DNA of 64,000 nucleotides from Pelomyxa schiedti (Eukaryota > Evosea > Pelobiontida > Pelomyxidae): the NCBI GenBank assembly GCA_020536535.1, contig JAHLWZ010000301.1, positions 1 through 64,000 of the forward strand, given 5' to 3'. The notes beneath the pieces were generated by a model, which had not been told where the DNA came from, searched no databases, and was given only the letters and a program-made list of their open reading frames with translations. Both the position numbers and the translations under genes were made by a program. Positions 49,466 through 60,296 of the stretch are shown piece after piece (position 1 is the stretch's first letter; the number at the start of each line of letters is the position of its first letter).

Positions 49466-50072
49466 TCACATGCCTGCCTTCAGTTTCTTGAGAACCGCAT
49501 AGTGCTTCTCTTGGTCAATCACTAGAAAGAGGTTAGCACCCCAAGCAACAGTGTTGATTCAGGGAACGAGCGAGACATACTAATGTGGCGTATCTTGTCA
49601 TCAACGCATTCCCATGTGGTAGGGAGCTCCTCTGTTGCTTCCCACACCTTGTTCCTTATTGCGCGATACCCCTCAATTGAATCTACAAGTCTGATTAGCA
49701 AAGGATATAGACTATGGCAACCAAACGTTGCTCCCAGTTCAGAAACTTGTCTAGGATTTGCCCTACGTTCCCTGGTGAAGGTGGTGCCGCCGGCGTCCTC
49801 GTTCTTGTTGAAGGCACGCTCTCAAAGCCAACCGAGATCATTTTCGTTAGGCAACCAACATGACAAGCCTCTTCATTAGCAAAGCACTAAACAGTTCTGT
49901 GAGTTGGTTGGCGAGATACTGACTGTAATCTTACCTCAAAGGTACATGCCAATGGAGCATCAGTTGGCCCGCGTAGAACAGCAAGGCACGTTGTATATTC
50001 AATCACAGCTGCCCGTTCATCTTCAAGGGCTGTGTTCAACAAATCAAGGATCTCCTGTTTCTTTGACATCAT
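49466..50072 (-). CDS. Ferritin-like / rubrerythrin-type four-helix protein
   Basis: Exons splice to MSKKQEILDLLNTALEDERA AVIEYTTCLAVLRGPTDA, then FANEEACHVGCLTKMIS, VGQILDKFLNWEQRLVAIVY, IEGYRAIRNKVWEATEELPT TWECVDDKIRHI and IDQEKHYAVLKKLKAGM. Candidate metal ligands fall at helix spacing: Glu in EYTT, Glu and His in EEACHVG, Glu in NWEQ, and Glu/His in DQEKHY. That is the E, ExxH, E, ExxH pattern of diiron ferritin-like domains. Such proteins store iron or detoxify peroxide. It is about 150 residues, like bacterial stand-alone forms. Two ATG codons are adjacent at the start. The middle intron around 49760-49840 is not fixed. Confidence 0.65.
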
Positions 50073-50229
50073 TTTTTTTTCTTGCAAGCTCAGATTTTTT
50101 TTCCTTTATGGAGAATACGTTCATCGTGTTTTTAAACCCTCCCGCGCAGGGCATTGCCGTCATTAAAGACACACGGCAACCCAAAAGACTCTTAAATTTG
50201 AGCAAAAAGTTACATTTTATTGTTTGTTA

Positions 50230-53200
50230 TTTCAGGGTGTGGACTTGCTTGGGTGGGAAAATCCATGTGATGCCTCGAGGAACAGTTTTTCTTGGAGTAT
50301 TAGTGAGTGCTGGAAGGTGTGGGTTACAAATCGAGTCATACCTCTATCATCATAAAGCTTGATCAGTTCTGTGAGCCTATCTTCTTCAGCAATCAGTTTG
50401 TCTTTAAGTTGTGTTGCATGGAACAAATCTTCTAGTGTGGCATCAGAAAGTGCTCCTATCTGCAACCACAGAGAAACGTGAGAAGCGGGTTGGACATGTG
50501 GGGGAATACCGTTTTGTTGAGCTCAACCCAGAGGTTGTTTTGCATTGGAAGAAGGAAGAAATTGTAGAATTTGATAATGGTGTTTGAAGAAATCCGTTCC
50601 TTGATGTGCTCAAAGAGCTCTGTAGAAAGGGTGTACACTTCTTCCGGAGATGCTAGGTTTTGTGTCCCCCTCAACTATACTTTAGCAGAAACTTAAAACT
50701 AGCTAAAGGGCACTCACTTGAACATGGTCAGTTCCAATAAAATGGTGCGGGTGTCATAAAATTCGTCCATACATTGCTGTTTGCATGTAGTGGCAAACGA
50801 TTCTATCACTTTGTGGCAGAGATCTTTAACGTAATGCACGTAAAAGGGGAAGTTTGTCGTATTGAAAACGTTCGAGCTTTGGTAATATTATTTAGTACTG
50901 AAGGGCAAGATATAGGAATTGAAACCTGTTGGGTGTCGGTGTGTGCGGAAGTAATTCGTCTTCAGATACATCTGCAAGACGCTTAAGGATGTAAGAGGCC
51001 CGCTTAGCCATTTGTGTTATCAAGGGGATAAAAGCTTCTTCAGATTTTTGTTTTGCCAGCTCACAGGCCTGAAGCAGACAGTATTAATATATTATATTAA
51101 TATATTAGGAGACAGAAGAGACAGTGCCTACCGCCCAAGTAAAGTTGGGTACATCGAGAAGCTTGGGAATTCCTGCTGCTGTTACAACATCATCCCTTGT
51201 AATTTTAGGAAGGCTTGTATGCGCGGAGACTGCTCTAAATTCATCCAACAACCGTTCAAACTGTGATCCACCATATAGCTTATTTTGCCATTGTTTCACA
51301 CTCCACTCTTGTGGGTCGAAAACAATTGGCATTCCATTGTTATCAAACCATTGTCCATCCACTGGTACGTTTTAGACCGTGCATTTATTCAAGACAAGAT
51401 ACCTCCACATAGGGCTTTTTCTTGTTCAAGAGTTTGACCATGGATTTGAGGATGGCCTGTGGCACCAATCAGCATGGAGGAAATTCGCTGGGAAGTTTTT
51501 AAAATAAATTGAGTACATAAAAAAACCAGTGTACCTGCAGCATTGAAATTGCATATGTAGATGCAGTCATCCGCAACTTGCTTGCGTCCAAGTTCTCTAC
51601 TTCAATCTTGACCTGGGACAGTTGACTTTCTGTTTCTGTCTTGTGGGAAATCAAACTCTTCAAGAGAGTCGGAGCGCTTGTTTGAAAAACTTTGTTGATG
51701 TATGTACGGATATGCTTGATGAAGTGAGGAAGACCGATGAGAGGTTCGAATCTGAAACACAGTAAGCCACGATACATAACAGAAACAAACTTACTTTTTA
51801 TCATAGCTCAGTTGTTCGAGTTGACCCTCATCCCTTCGATATGAGAGGAATAGCTTGAGGTCAAAATCCTCAGATGTGCCGCATTTTTCTCGCATTAAGC
51901 GTGGCAATAATGATACGAAGTAGGTCTTCCAGGTAGCTGGAACTGACGCAAGGTACCGATTCACAGCCGTTCCAGTTTGAAACCTCTTGATTGATTTGAG
52001 AACACAAGAAAGGTTCTTACTAGATGGGAACCATGAGCTGCGGGAAGAAGCGCGTGTTCACTACTACAGTTCTGTCTAATTCTAGGTCCACCTTCTTAAT
52101 CAATTCAACACCATAATCCTCAAATGACAAGCATGGCCTCACAAATACAATCAAACGGTTTTTGGGGGTAATAAGCTAAGACCAACGAGTTATTAAAGGA
52201 AGAAAGAAAAAAAGAGGTAGTACCTGGTTTATCATGGATAGGACATATGGGAAAGAAGAGTCCTCGGGAAGTGGAATGCCGGGTGTGTCTATAAGAGTTG
52301 CATCAATCACACTGTGGTGCTCCCATTGAATGATAATTGGAAGATCGGAAGGCTGCAACTCTTTAGATTCAACAGAAAGGAGGAATTAGTACTTTATTTC
52401 GCTTTTCTATTTCATCGGCAAGGGATTCGATTGGTATTTCCAAGTCACTATCAAATTCGGGGAGGAAGAAATCCCTCTTGATTGTACAACGTACTGTATT
52501 GCAGGACTTGTTATTCACGAGATTGATGTGAACAGGTCGTTTTGTCCCTGCTGCACAGGAGTAAGGTGATGTAATGAAGGAGAGGCATGCCCTACTTGTT
52601 TTGTAAAAAGCCACTTGGCCAAGAATGGCTTCAATGAGAGAAGATTTCCCGTGACCTTTATGTCCCACAAACACAATTTCTGGCGCTGGCAATGATATAT
52701 TCAACCTATCAGACGGTGTTACTTACATTACAAATGGCGGTGTGATACTGTCTCGAGAATGTGCGAATAACGGAAAAGTTTTCAAAGAGTGACTCGGGGT
52801 CAGTGTGGCCAAGTTCAGAAGATGGTACGTCACTGGAAAGTATTTTCACTGAATCTAAGAATGAAGACTCTTCTTCATAGTCTTTCGTTTCCGCCTTAAG
52901 CAAATAAATAAAGAAAAAACGGGAAGAGATTCAAACCTCGAGAGTGACAGCAACTTTCATTAGGCCCCTCAACTCCTCTGTTGGAAGAGGCATATTTGGG
53001 TATGCCTCCTTCAATGCTTGAATCCTGGCTTCCTCTGCCAATCTTGCCGCCTCTGCATTAGCGGCAGCTTGAGCTTTCTTTCGTTCAATTTCCAAAGCAG
53101 CTGCTTCCGCGTCAGCCTTGGCTTTGGCTCTCGCCCTTTCCTCAGCCTCAAGAGCTTCCTTTGCAACTCTATCCCTTTCTGCCTGCTCTTGTGCCTTCGC

Positions 53201-54037
53201 CCGTGCCTCGTCCAATAGGGCTTGACGGGCGGCCAGTTCCTTTGCAGCTTGCTCTCTTGCAGCCTGGTCCCTCGCCGCCTTGTCGGCCTCTGCCTGCTCC
53301 TTCGCCGCCTGATCCGCCGCGGCCTGATCCGCCGCCGCCTTGTCTCTGGCCGCCTGATCCGCCGCGGCCTGATCCGCCGCCGCCTTGTCTCTGGCCGCCT
53401 GGTCGGCTGCGGCCTGGTCGGCTGCGGCCTGCTCAGCTGCGGCTTTGTCCCTCGCCGCCTGGTCGGCAGCCTCCTTGTCCCTCACTGCCTGTTCCGCCGC
53501 AGCCTGCTCCTTGGCTGCCTCCTCGGCCTTGGCGGCTTCGGCTTGCCTCGCGGCTTCCGCGGCGGCCTCGGCCTCTGCCTCTGCCTCTGCCTTGAGCTTG
53601 GCCGCCTCGTCCGCGCTCGCGTCGGGCGGCTGCTCCTTGCTCACCTCGTCCGCCGGCGGCTTGGCGGTGCCGTCGGCCGAGGCGGCAGCAGCAGCAGCAG
53701 AAGCCTCCGCGGCCGCGGCGGCCTCGGCGGCGGCCGCCTCCTCTTTCCTTTTCCTCTTCCTCTCGTCGCGCTCCGCCTTCTCCTGCTTCTGCTTGTCCAC
53801 CAGCGCGGCCACGCTCAGGGCGAGGGCCTGGGGGTCTTCGGCCGAGTCCGTGGCGCTCACCTCGGCCACCGACTCGGCGCGGCTGCGCCTGCTGGATCTC
53901 CCGGACGTGCTCCTCTGGCTGGGGATGTCGTCGGTGGTGGCCGCCTGTGGGGTCTCCAGCGGCGTCTCCGACGACCTGCGCGAGCTGTGGCGGCCACTCC
54001 TGTGTCGTCTTGTACTGCGGTCTTCCTCGTCACCCAT
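50230..54037 (-). CDS. Dynamin-family GTPase with long Ala-rich coiled-coil N-terminus
   Basis: The start MGDEEDRSTRRHRSGRHSSR opens a basic Ser/Arg head, followed by about 250 residues of Ala/Glu/Lys/Asp-rich coiled coil with units like AADQAARDKAAADQAAADQ. After an in-frame splice (VAVTLE to AETKDYEEES) comes SLFENFSVIRTFSRQYH, the lead-in helix of dynamins. Next are LPAPEIVFVGHKGHGKSSLI EA (P-loop), CAAGTKRPVHINLVNN (switch region) and HHSVIDATLIDTPGIPLPED (G3). Later exons resemble middle and GED stalk helices (IGALSDATLEDLFHATQLKD, RLTELIKLYDD). Such GTPases oligomerise to remodel membranes. The exact splice near 52704-52712 was not resolved, and the final exon ending near 50230 is approximate. 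Confidence 0.75.
53311..53400. repeat. Exact tandem duplication of a 45-bp coding unit
   Basis: 53311-53355 and 53356-53400 are identical and encode two copies of a 15-residue Ala/Asp/Gln/Arg/Lys unit in the coiled coil of the dynamin gene. Diverged copies flank it on both sides. Confidence 0.9.
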
Positions 54038-54270
54038 CCTTTGCGTATACGGTGTGTTTACCGGACGAGATCTACCCCCTGAAAGGTTATTTTTTTTCTT
54101 ATGTCTGTTAACTTCTCTTCCCGAAATTCTATGTTTCTTTCTGCTTTCCGAGATCTGTTGGCCAGCACAGGGGGTCCCGGCTACTGCCTTGGGTAAAGAA
54201 CTCGATAAAATACTTTTTGATTCTCTCTTCTTACTCGGGGCCTCAACGCCCAAGTTGGAAACAGCAAGCA

Positions 54271-56896
54271 TCACCGGCGTTTGCGCTGGCTCTTTTTCGA
54301 CCTCTTCCTCGCAAAGGCGTTCTCCAGCTTCTGCCTCGTCGGCCCGGCCTTGTCCATTCCCGGCGCCGAAACGTCGAGCTTGTGCTTCTTCTCGCGCTTG
54401 GCTATGGCCCTGATGTTCTCCAGGGTGGCCTTGACCTGGTCCTCGCCCAGAAGCTGCACAGTGACCATTTTCTTCCCAATCACTACTTTGCCACTGAATG
54501 CAGAATCTCCAGGAATGCCCGAAGCAGAGGACGAGGCTGCAGTAGCCCGAAGGTCGCCCGATTTCTGCGGCTTCTTCCTCTTCTCAGTTGGGTCGATTCC
54601 TTTGGCGCGTAGGCGTTTATCTTTCTTGCTCTCCACAATGGGGGTATCACTGGGCAGGGCGGTTGGTGCGGGCGCTGGCTTGGCATCTGGAGCCGTCAAT
54701 TCTGGCCGTGGTACGCCTCTGGCATCCAAAACTAGAGATCGGTCGAGCTTCGCGAGTATAATGCCCAGTTTCCTTTTGGTTGACCTTATTTTGCTATCCA
54801 CCTCCTTGCGCCTTGCGTGGCGTTGCCTTTCTTTGTCACTATCATAACCGGTATCCTCTTCTTCTGGGAACTTCTTGTCATCTTCGTCGGAATCGTCGTT
54901 CTCCAAATCAGACTCGCTGTGGCTTTCTGCATCTTTGTCCTCCTCATCTCCATCTTTATCTTCATCTTCGGCATCATCAGCTTCTTCTTCAGGATCTCCA
55001 TGTAAATTTTTTTTCACCTGCTTTGTCCATGCTTCTTCGCGGTGCTCTTTTTTTTGCTGGTGCAAGAGCTTGTCCAAATCTGTGGCAGTTTTCAAAGCAG
55101 CGTTCATATCGGCAGTGATAACTGCATTTTCTTTGGGAAGAGCTGGGATTTCACGCTTAAGCTGCGTGATTATTTTAGAAAAAAATAGGCTCTCGTTCGG
55201 GCACAAAAATAGAATACTGGTCCCTTTCTCACCTATAAAAGTTCAGTGGGAAAAAATTGACATCTATCACATAACCTGCCCTAGCAGTTCTGCCTACACG
55301 GTGCACGTACACAGGGAGTGTCTTCGGGGCTTGAAAGTGGATGACATGACTCACATTTTGCACATCAATACCCCTAGCAGCAATATCGGTAGCAACCAAT
55401 ACGGAGTTAGACGCTTTGCTGAATCTCTCCAGATTTTTGATGCGTTGCCGCTGTTGCATTGAGGAATGCAACCCATGAGCATCAATGTTCAGTAGGTTGA
55501 GGAGTGGGACAAGGCGCCGAACCATAGAAATGGTATTGACAAATATAAGAGTACGACCAGGATGCTTTTTGATAAAGCTGAAGAGCAAAACACTGGGGAA
55601 GAAAATTGAATAGTACTACAAGATATGGGCGCGACACACTCTTTCTCAGCGGGCATACAAGACTGTTGAAATTCTTGTAGCTGAGATACGGTGAGCTTTT
55701 CTGTAGTGACATCTATGACTTCAAATTTCCGTTGGAAGTCTAAATATTGGTTAACATATTAAATGAAAAGGGAAAAAAGTCTCACCAACTTTATCAAGAA
55801 GAGCTTTCAGAGCATTGGAAGTTTCAGGAGGTGGCACTGCCACTGTTCCATCATCAAGGGTAGTGGGTTTCCTTTTCCGACGGGTAAACTTCGGGACATA
55901 TGTCAAAGTGGCAGAAAAGATGAAAGTCTGTCTTAAAATCTAAAAGGAGGTGAGTTCTACTATTGTTTGAAACTTCCTACCGGTTTCAGGGTACCAGACT
56001 TCCCTGTGGAATTTAAAAGGCAATCTAATATGCGATCAAGTTCGCGAAAGTGCCCCTCTTCAACCATCCTGTCGGCTTCATCAATTACAAACCATCTCAA
56101 ATGACTCAAATCCCTCAATGGAGAGCCGGGTGCTGCCATTAAATCCCAGAGTCGACCTTTGAAAAAACATGTGAGAAGGTTGATTAGCATATTTAGGAAG
56201 TAACCAGGAGTTGCTACAACGAGTTCAGGATTTTCGGATAGTAGACGTAGTTGTCTTTGAGAGCTCATTCCACCCACTACAGATATCACCCGCACCCCAC
56301 TCACAGCTGCCAAAGGGTTGAGGTGGTGAACAATTTGCATTGCAAGCTCTCGTGTTGGAGATAGCATTAGACCCAGAATGTAATTGCCAATCTCTTCCTT
56401 CCCAGAGGCAGTCTCCATGTGACACATTAAGTGATGCATTATCGGTATCCCAAATGCTAATGTCTTTCCAGACCCTGTTTCTGCTGCACCTATGACGTCT
56501 TTACTGCGGAAATGACTGTTAGAGAACAAGGTAAAATAAATACGTAGTTGTAACACACAAGAAATTAACAGCCACAGGAATGCATTTCTGCTGAATTGGT
56601 GTCGGGTGGGTAAAACCCAATTTTTGGATTCCTTTGAGAACCTTGGGATGGAGACAAAAAGGTGCCCACTCTGAGAGAGATGTGGTATCCACATTCGTGT
56701 CTGGTTCATTCTCAGGAGCTTCAGTATCCCCATCTTCCGTGTTCTCATCTTTTGTCTCTACTGTAGCTTTTACCTTAGAGGTGGGAATTGCAGGTGGATT
56801 TTCACTGCTCTGGGAACATCTCCGTCGTTTGGGAATAGGTTCCATCTTGAAACTCTCTGCAGGAGAGGATGCGAACTTTTTCTTGTCCTTCAACAT
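54271..56896 (-). CDS. DDX24: DEAD-box RNA helicase DDX24/Mak5
   Basis: Exons give a full DEAD-box core. The Q motif is APFCLHPKVLKGIQKLGFTH PTPIQQKCIPVA. Motif I is VIGAAETGSGKTLAFGIP, Ia is SPTRELAMQI, Ib is VVATPGYF, II is WFVIDEADRMVEEGHF, III is FIFSATL, and later GRTLIFVNTISMVRRLVPLL, VLVATDIAARGIDVQNVSHV and YVHRVGRTARAG. The long insert between motifs II and III and the position of the acidic C-terminal tail (DDAEDEDKDGDEEDKDAESH, then KKRLRAKGIDPTEKRKKP) match DDX24/Mak5. This nucleolar helicase is needed for 60S subunit assembly. The tail ends RKRSKKSQRKRR. The start at 56896 is uncertain because a reading through a short intron from an upstream exon is possible. Confidence 0.88.
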
Positions 56897-56908
56897 TGTT
56901 AGATGAAT

Positions 56909-57372
56909 CTAGATTCTGCCGATGCATTGACACACCAGGGTGTTACCAGATTTAATTGCATTTATAAGCTTATTATAATCTGCTCCATCTTCCGCCGAGA
57001 TCTCCGCAAGCCTAACAAATGAGAAATTAAGCACACTCTGTACCAGGGCAAAGACCAAAAACAAGCCCAAACAAAACGAAACAAAGAGAACCTTATTGTT
57101 GAAAAAACAAACAGGCCATAACGCACCCCAAAAAACCCTCTGTGCGAGACACCTCATCAGGAACGTCGTCCGGAACTTCGCCTTCGTGCAGATCGCGCTG
57201 GGGCTTCCGCTTTCGCGGCAGCGTTGCAACGGCCGCCGACGCGGCATTCTTTTTTTTCGTCTTTGCGGTTTTCTCCTTCGCCTTGACCTTGGCCTCCTCC
57301 TTCAGCTTCTTCTTGTGGGTAATTACCCTCTGGATCTGCACAGTGTGCTTCTTCTGCACCTTGCGCGCCATC
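56909..57372 (-). CDS. Small Lys-rich nucleolar-type protein, or 5' exons of DDX24
   Basis: The start reads MARKVQKKHTVQIQRVITHK KKLKEEAKVKAKEKTAKTKK, a very basic helical head like those of nucleolar GTP-binding proteins. It goes on to PDDVPDEVSRTEGFLG and, after an intron from about 57128 to 57012, LAEISAEDGADYNKLINAIK SGNTL. Reading on gives a stop at 56909. Alternatively a 27-nt GT-AG intron inside GTGTGTCAATGC..ATCTAG would join it in frame to the DDX24 start. Either way it looks ribosome-biogenesis related. Transcripts would settle whether it is one gene or two. Confidence 0.45.
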
Positions 57373-57533
57373 GCCCCGTCTCCACGCCCCTTTTTTTTGG
57401 AAAAAAAAAGAGAAACGATTATTGTTTTTCCCGTGCAGATCTGGACCGTTATAAACGGGAGTGTGCAACTGTCCATTCCAATCTGTTAAGTTCTAAGCGC
57501 AGAGATCATAGCAGAGGCACTCACTGGCGGTTG

Positions 57534-58205
57534 ATGGCGTCGTCGGCACCGTGCGCGGCACCAAAGAGGGTCGTGTTCTCGTGCGCGTCGCAGCCGACGG
57601 TGTTCATGTGCGACTGCGGCAACATCCTCGGCGACAACTCGTCGTTCGTGTGCGCCAACGCGCGCGCCCGCACGATCACGCTGCACAGCGCCCGCAACGT
57701 CCTGCTCACGCCCTACTCGTACGACACCGACGCCGACCTGCCAATCACCCAGCTCTCAGCCCCCCACTCAGCTTTGACTTCGCCAAATTCAGCAGCAAAA
57801 GCAGCGGCGGTTTCGTCTTCAGCTTCAGCTTCAGCTTCCACCCCGACCGCGACCGCGACCGCGACGTCGTCGGCTGCATCGTCGGCCTCGAAGTGCCAGG
57901 ACGTCGTGTGCTGCGTGTGCCAGACCGTGATTGGGCGAGTTTACACCGAGATTGGCCAGATTGGAAGTGGGATTGGGCCTGGGCTTGGGAATGGGGTGGG
58001 GGTCGAGGCCGTGGCTTCATCGTCGTCGACGGACTTGTTGTGGCAGTACACGTTCAGCCTGGACCGCGTGGTGTGCTACTTTCTGCACACCCACGGGGAC
58101 CTGTGCTCCCCAAAGGCAATGATGCAACAGTCTGCTATTGTAGGACACAACTCACAAAGCCACAGCGGGACAGCTCTCACAGAAAACAACAGCGATGGAT
58201 TTTGA
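57534..58205 (+). CDS. Mis18/Yippee-fold zinc protein, Mis18 candidate
   Basis: An intronless frame of 223 residues: MASSAPCAAPKRVVFSCASQ, then PTVFMCDCGNILGDNSSFVC and RARTITLHSARNVLLTPYSY. A Ser/Ala/Thr-rich insert of about 60 residues follows, then KCQDVVCCVCQTVIGRVYTE, LLWQYTFSLDRVVCYFL and a polar tail. The order of a zinc knuckle, LGD, a second CxxC with Gly-x-Val-Tyr, and a final hydrophobic CYFL strand matches Mis18 domains. These load the centromeric histone CENP-A in other eukaryotes. The first knuckle reads C-D-C instead of C-x2-C, so zinc binding there may differ. The gene starts 161 bp from the divergent Lys-rich gene. Confidence 0.6.
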   Translation: MASSAPCAAPKRVVFSCASQPTVFMCDCGNILGDNSSFVCANARARTITLHSARNVLLTPYSYDTDADLPITQLSAPHSALTSPNSAAKAAAVSSSASASASTPTATATATSSAASSASKCQDVVCCVCQTVIGRVYTEIGQIGSGIGPGLGNGVGVEAVASSSSTDLLWQYTFSLDRVVCYFLHTHGDLCSPKAMMQQSAIVGHNSQSHSGTALTENNSDGF

Positions 58206-58427
58206 TTGAAATCAGTGGCCCACCGACAGACAAACAGGTTCAGAAGATCCAGCGATCGGAAAACGTCATCCCAAATACAGTTCGACGCACCCTGGTTTTG
58301 GCTGTCCAAACCAGAACTCCGCTTATGATAAGCTCTGAACGAGGATCACCCCCCTTCCACTACAGGGATTTCGACCTTAAAATCAACACCGATTCCATCT
58401 GTTCCTTCTTCGTTCTTTTTTTGGTGA

Positions 58428-60145
58428 ATGATGCCTGAAAGCAAGCGTACCCCGGTTAGCCCGGCCGCCACCACAACCACGGACACGGCCGCCTCTTCGT
58501 CATCTTCGTCATCAACATCTTCGGCAGCAGCTACAATGACATCTTCGGCAGCAGTTCCCGGGGGGCCTCGTGGCGCCCACGGCCACCCAACGTGCACGCA
58601 CTCCCCACAATTTCCCTCTGCCCTGTGGGGCTCGTCGCTCCTTGGTGGCAGCGGCAGCGGCGGTCGTGGCTGTGTCTCAGCCGCTAATTTTTTCTGTTGG
58701 GCGTGGGTCTCCTTTCGGCACAGATTTGATCGCGGCGTTAACGACTCCAAACGCCACCGCCACCGCCACGACGACGACGGCGGCGGCGACTACTACGACC
58801 ACAACTTCGAAAAGGAAACAATCGTCACACATGCTCCCGACGTCGCAGCCAGAGTCTCCGGTGGAGGAACAACTCATGGCAATGCTCCAGCCTTCTCTTT
58901 TCAACTTGTCATCTCTGAACCCTGGTTTTCAGCGGGAAGCACAGGGATCACTCGACGAGAAGCAACTCGGTTATGGGTGCCTCGCAACGCCTTCTTCAAC
59001 TTCAACACCAGCCGTGCACAATGTAAATATCACCACCCCCAGCACTGGGAATCAGTGTGGATCCGATAAAGAATTGTCACCTGCCGCAAACAGTGCTGAG
59101 ATTTCTTTGACTCTCGCTACTTCGAAGATATACCGTTTTAAATCCGAGGAGGTAAAGTGGTGCTCCAAAATGTTTGGCAACTGACACAATAAAAGTTGTG
59201 GATAGAACTACCGCGAGCCTGGAGGCTCTCTCATAATATGACAGAGTCAGACGTTTTTCAGGCTGGACTTGCAGCAAAATGTTGTAAGCAGGGGAGTCCA
59301 CAGGGTTCGCAGGCTTTCTTCTATGTTTGTTCTTTCTTACTTCTCATAGAGGCAATATGTGCCAAGTGTCTATTTAAGAAGGTTGTATCAATCTCTGTAA
59401 CGTCTCTGCACCCCTTTTACCGGGCTACCACTGATGTAGAGAAGTACATCTTGCTTGTCAAATCGATATGCACTTCCTCAAGGTATCAATACGAGGGTGA
59501 GGATACAATCCAGCTGAAATCTCTTAGGGATCACTTGAAAGCTCCCCTGGTTATCTCAGTTGACCTACCTAACCATCCAGAACCACTCTATAGCAATCCA
59601 TTTCACATTTTATCTCGATGTTACAAGAAAGGTCCCTCCTCGGCCACCTCACCAATCATTTCAGCACCCACCAAAGAGACCAAGCAAACACAAACAGCTC
59701 TAAAAATTGTCAAACCACCACCAATCTTGGGAGTCAATCCAGACATCAACTATATTCCGTCAGGTGGGCAATTCCAGTCTTAACACATTTACCACTAAAA
59801 CGCAATAAAGCCATCAGTGTCGTAGTAAGACTAGTACTTGTATACCTTACAGACGAACAGACTGCGCTCATATTCAGCCCTGTTCAGAAGCTGCTAGCGG
59901 ACTACCCAGGCTTCCTTGCAATCAAATACAACCCCGTGGGCGGGCCTCTTATTCTCGATTCCAACAACCCAACCTCCAAGGCCAAAGTATGGGTGACTGT
60001 TGCTGTTTTCCGCAGTATTCAGGATGCTATCAGCGGACTTTCATTTTACATTGACTACGCAGAGAATAGAACCAAGAACCCACTGGATTGCAACCTGGAT
60101 GCAATGGGCCTTACAAAAAGTGTTGCCATAGTCACCAACTTCTGA
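58428..60145 (+). CDS. Uncharacterised Ser/Thr-rich protein, several exons
   Basis: The proposed start is MPESKRTPVSPAATTTTDTA. A frame change into DLIAALTTPNATATATTTTA requires a short intron near 58710. Further exons read SLDEKQLGYGCLATPSSTST, SAEISLTLATSKIYRFKSEE, then YVPSVYLRRLYQSL, PNHPEPLYSNPF, KIVKPPPILGVNPDINYIPS and QTALIFSPVQKLLADYPGFL AIKYNP, ending SVAIVTNF. The C-terminal 150 residues look folded and may be conserved; the N-terminal part is disordered. I do not recognise the family. The splice at 59765-59853 joins two frames cleanly. Confidence 0.5.
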
Positions 60146-60296
60146 ACCTGTCCTGATTTGTGAAATCTATGTTAACCACACTGTGAATTATCTGATAGGC
60201 GTTACCACCTTGTATTTCATAACCCAAGAGTGAAAATATCAAACTGTTTTCCCTTGTGCCACATGGCAATAAAACCGTAAATAAAAAAGAACTTTG

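Noticed and set aside
51075-51106. AT-rich palindrome-like stretch TATTAATATATTATATTAATA
   Set aside because: It lies in an intron of the dynamin gene and is too short and simple to call an element or an origin.
51730-51760. B-box-like GGTTCGAATC suggesting a tRNA gene
   Set aside because: No A box or cloverleaf upstream, and the bases encode part of the dynamin stalk on the minus strand.
53161-54413. Long plus-strand frames across the Ala-rich region
   Set aside because: Low-complexity GC-rich coding DNA leaves several frames open. Only the minus-strand frame has coiled-coil logic and joins the GTPase.
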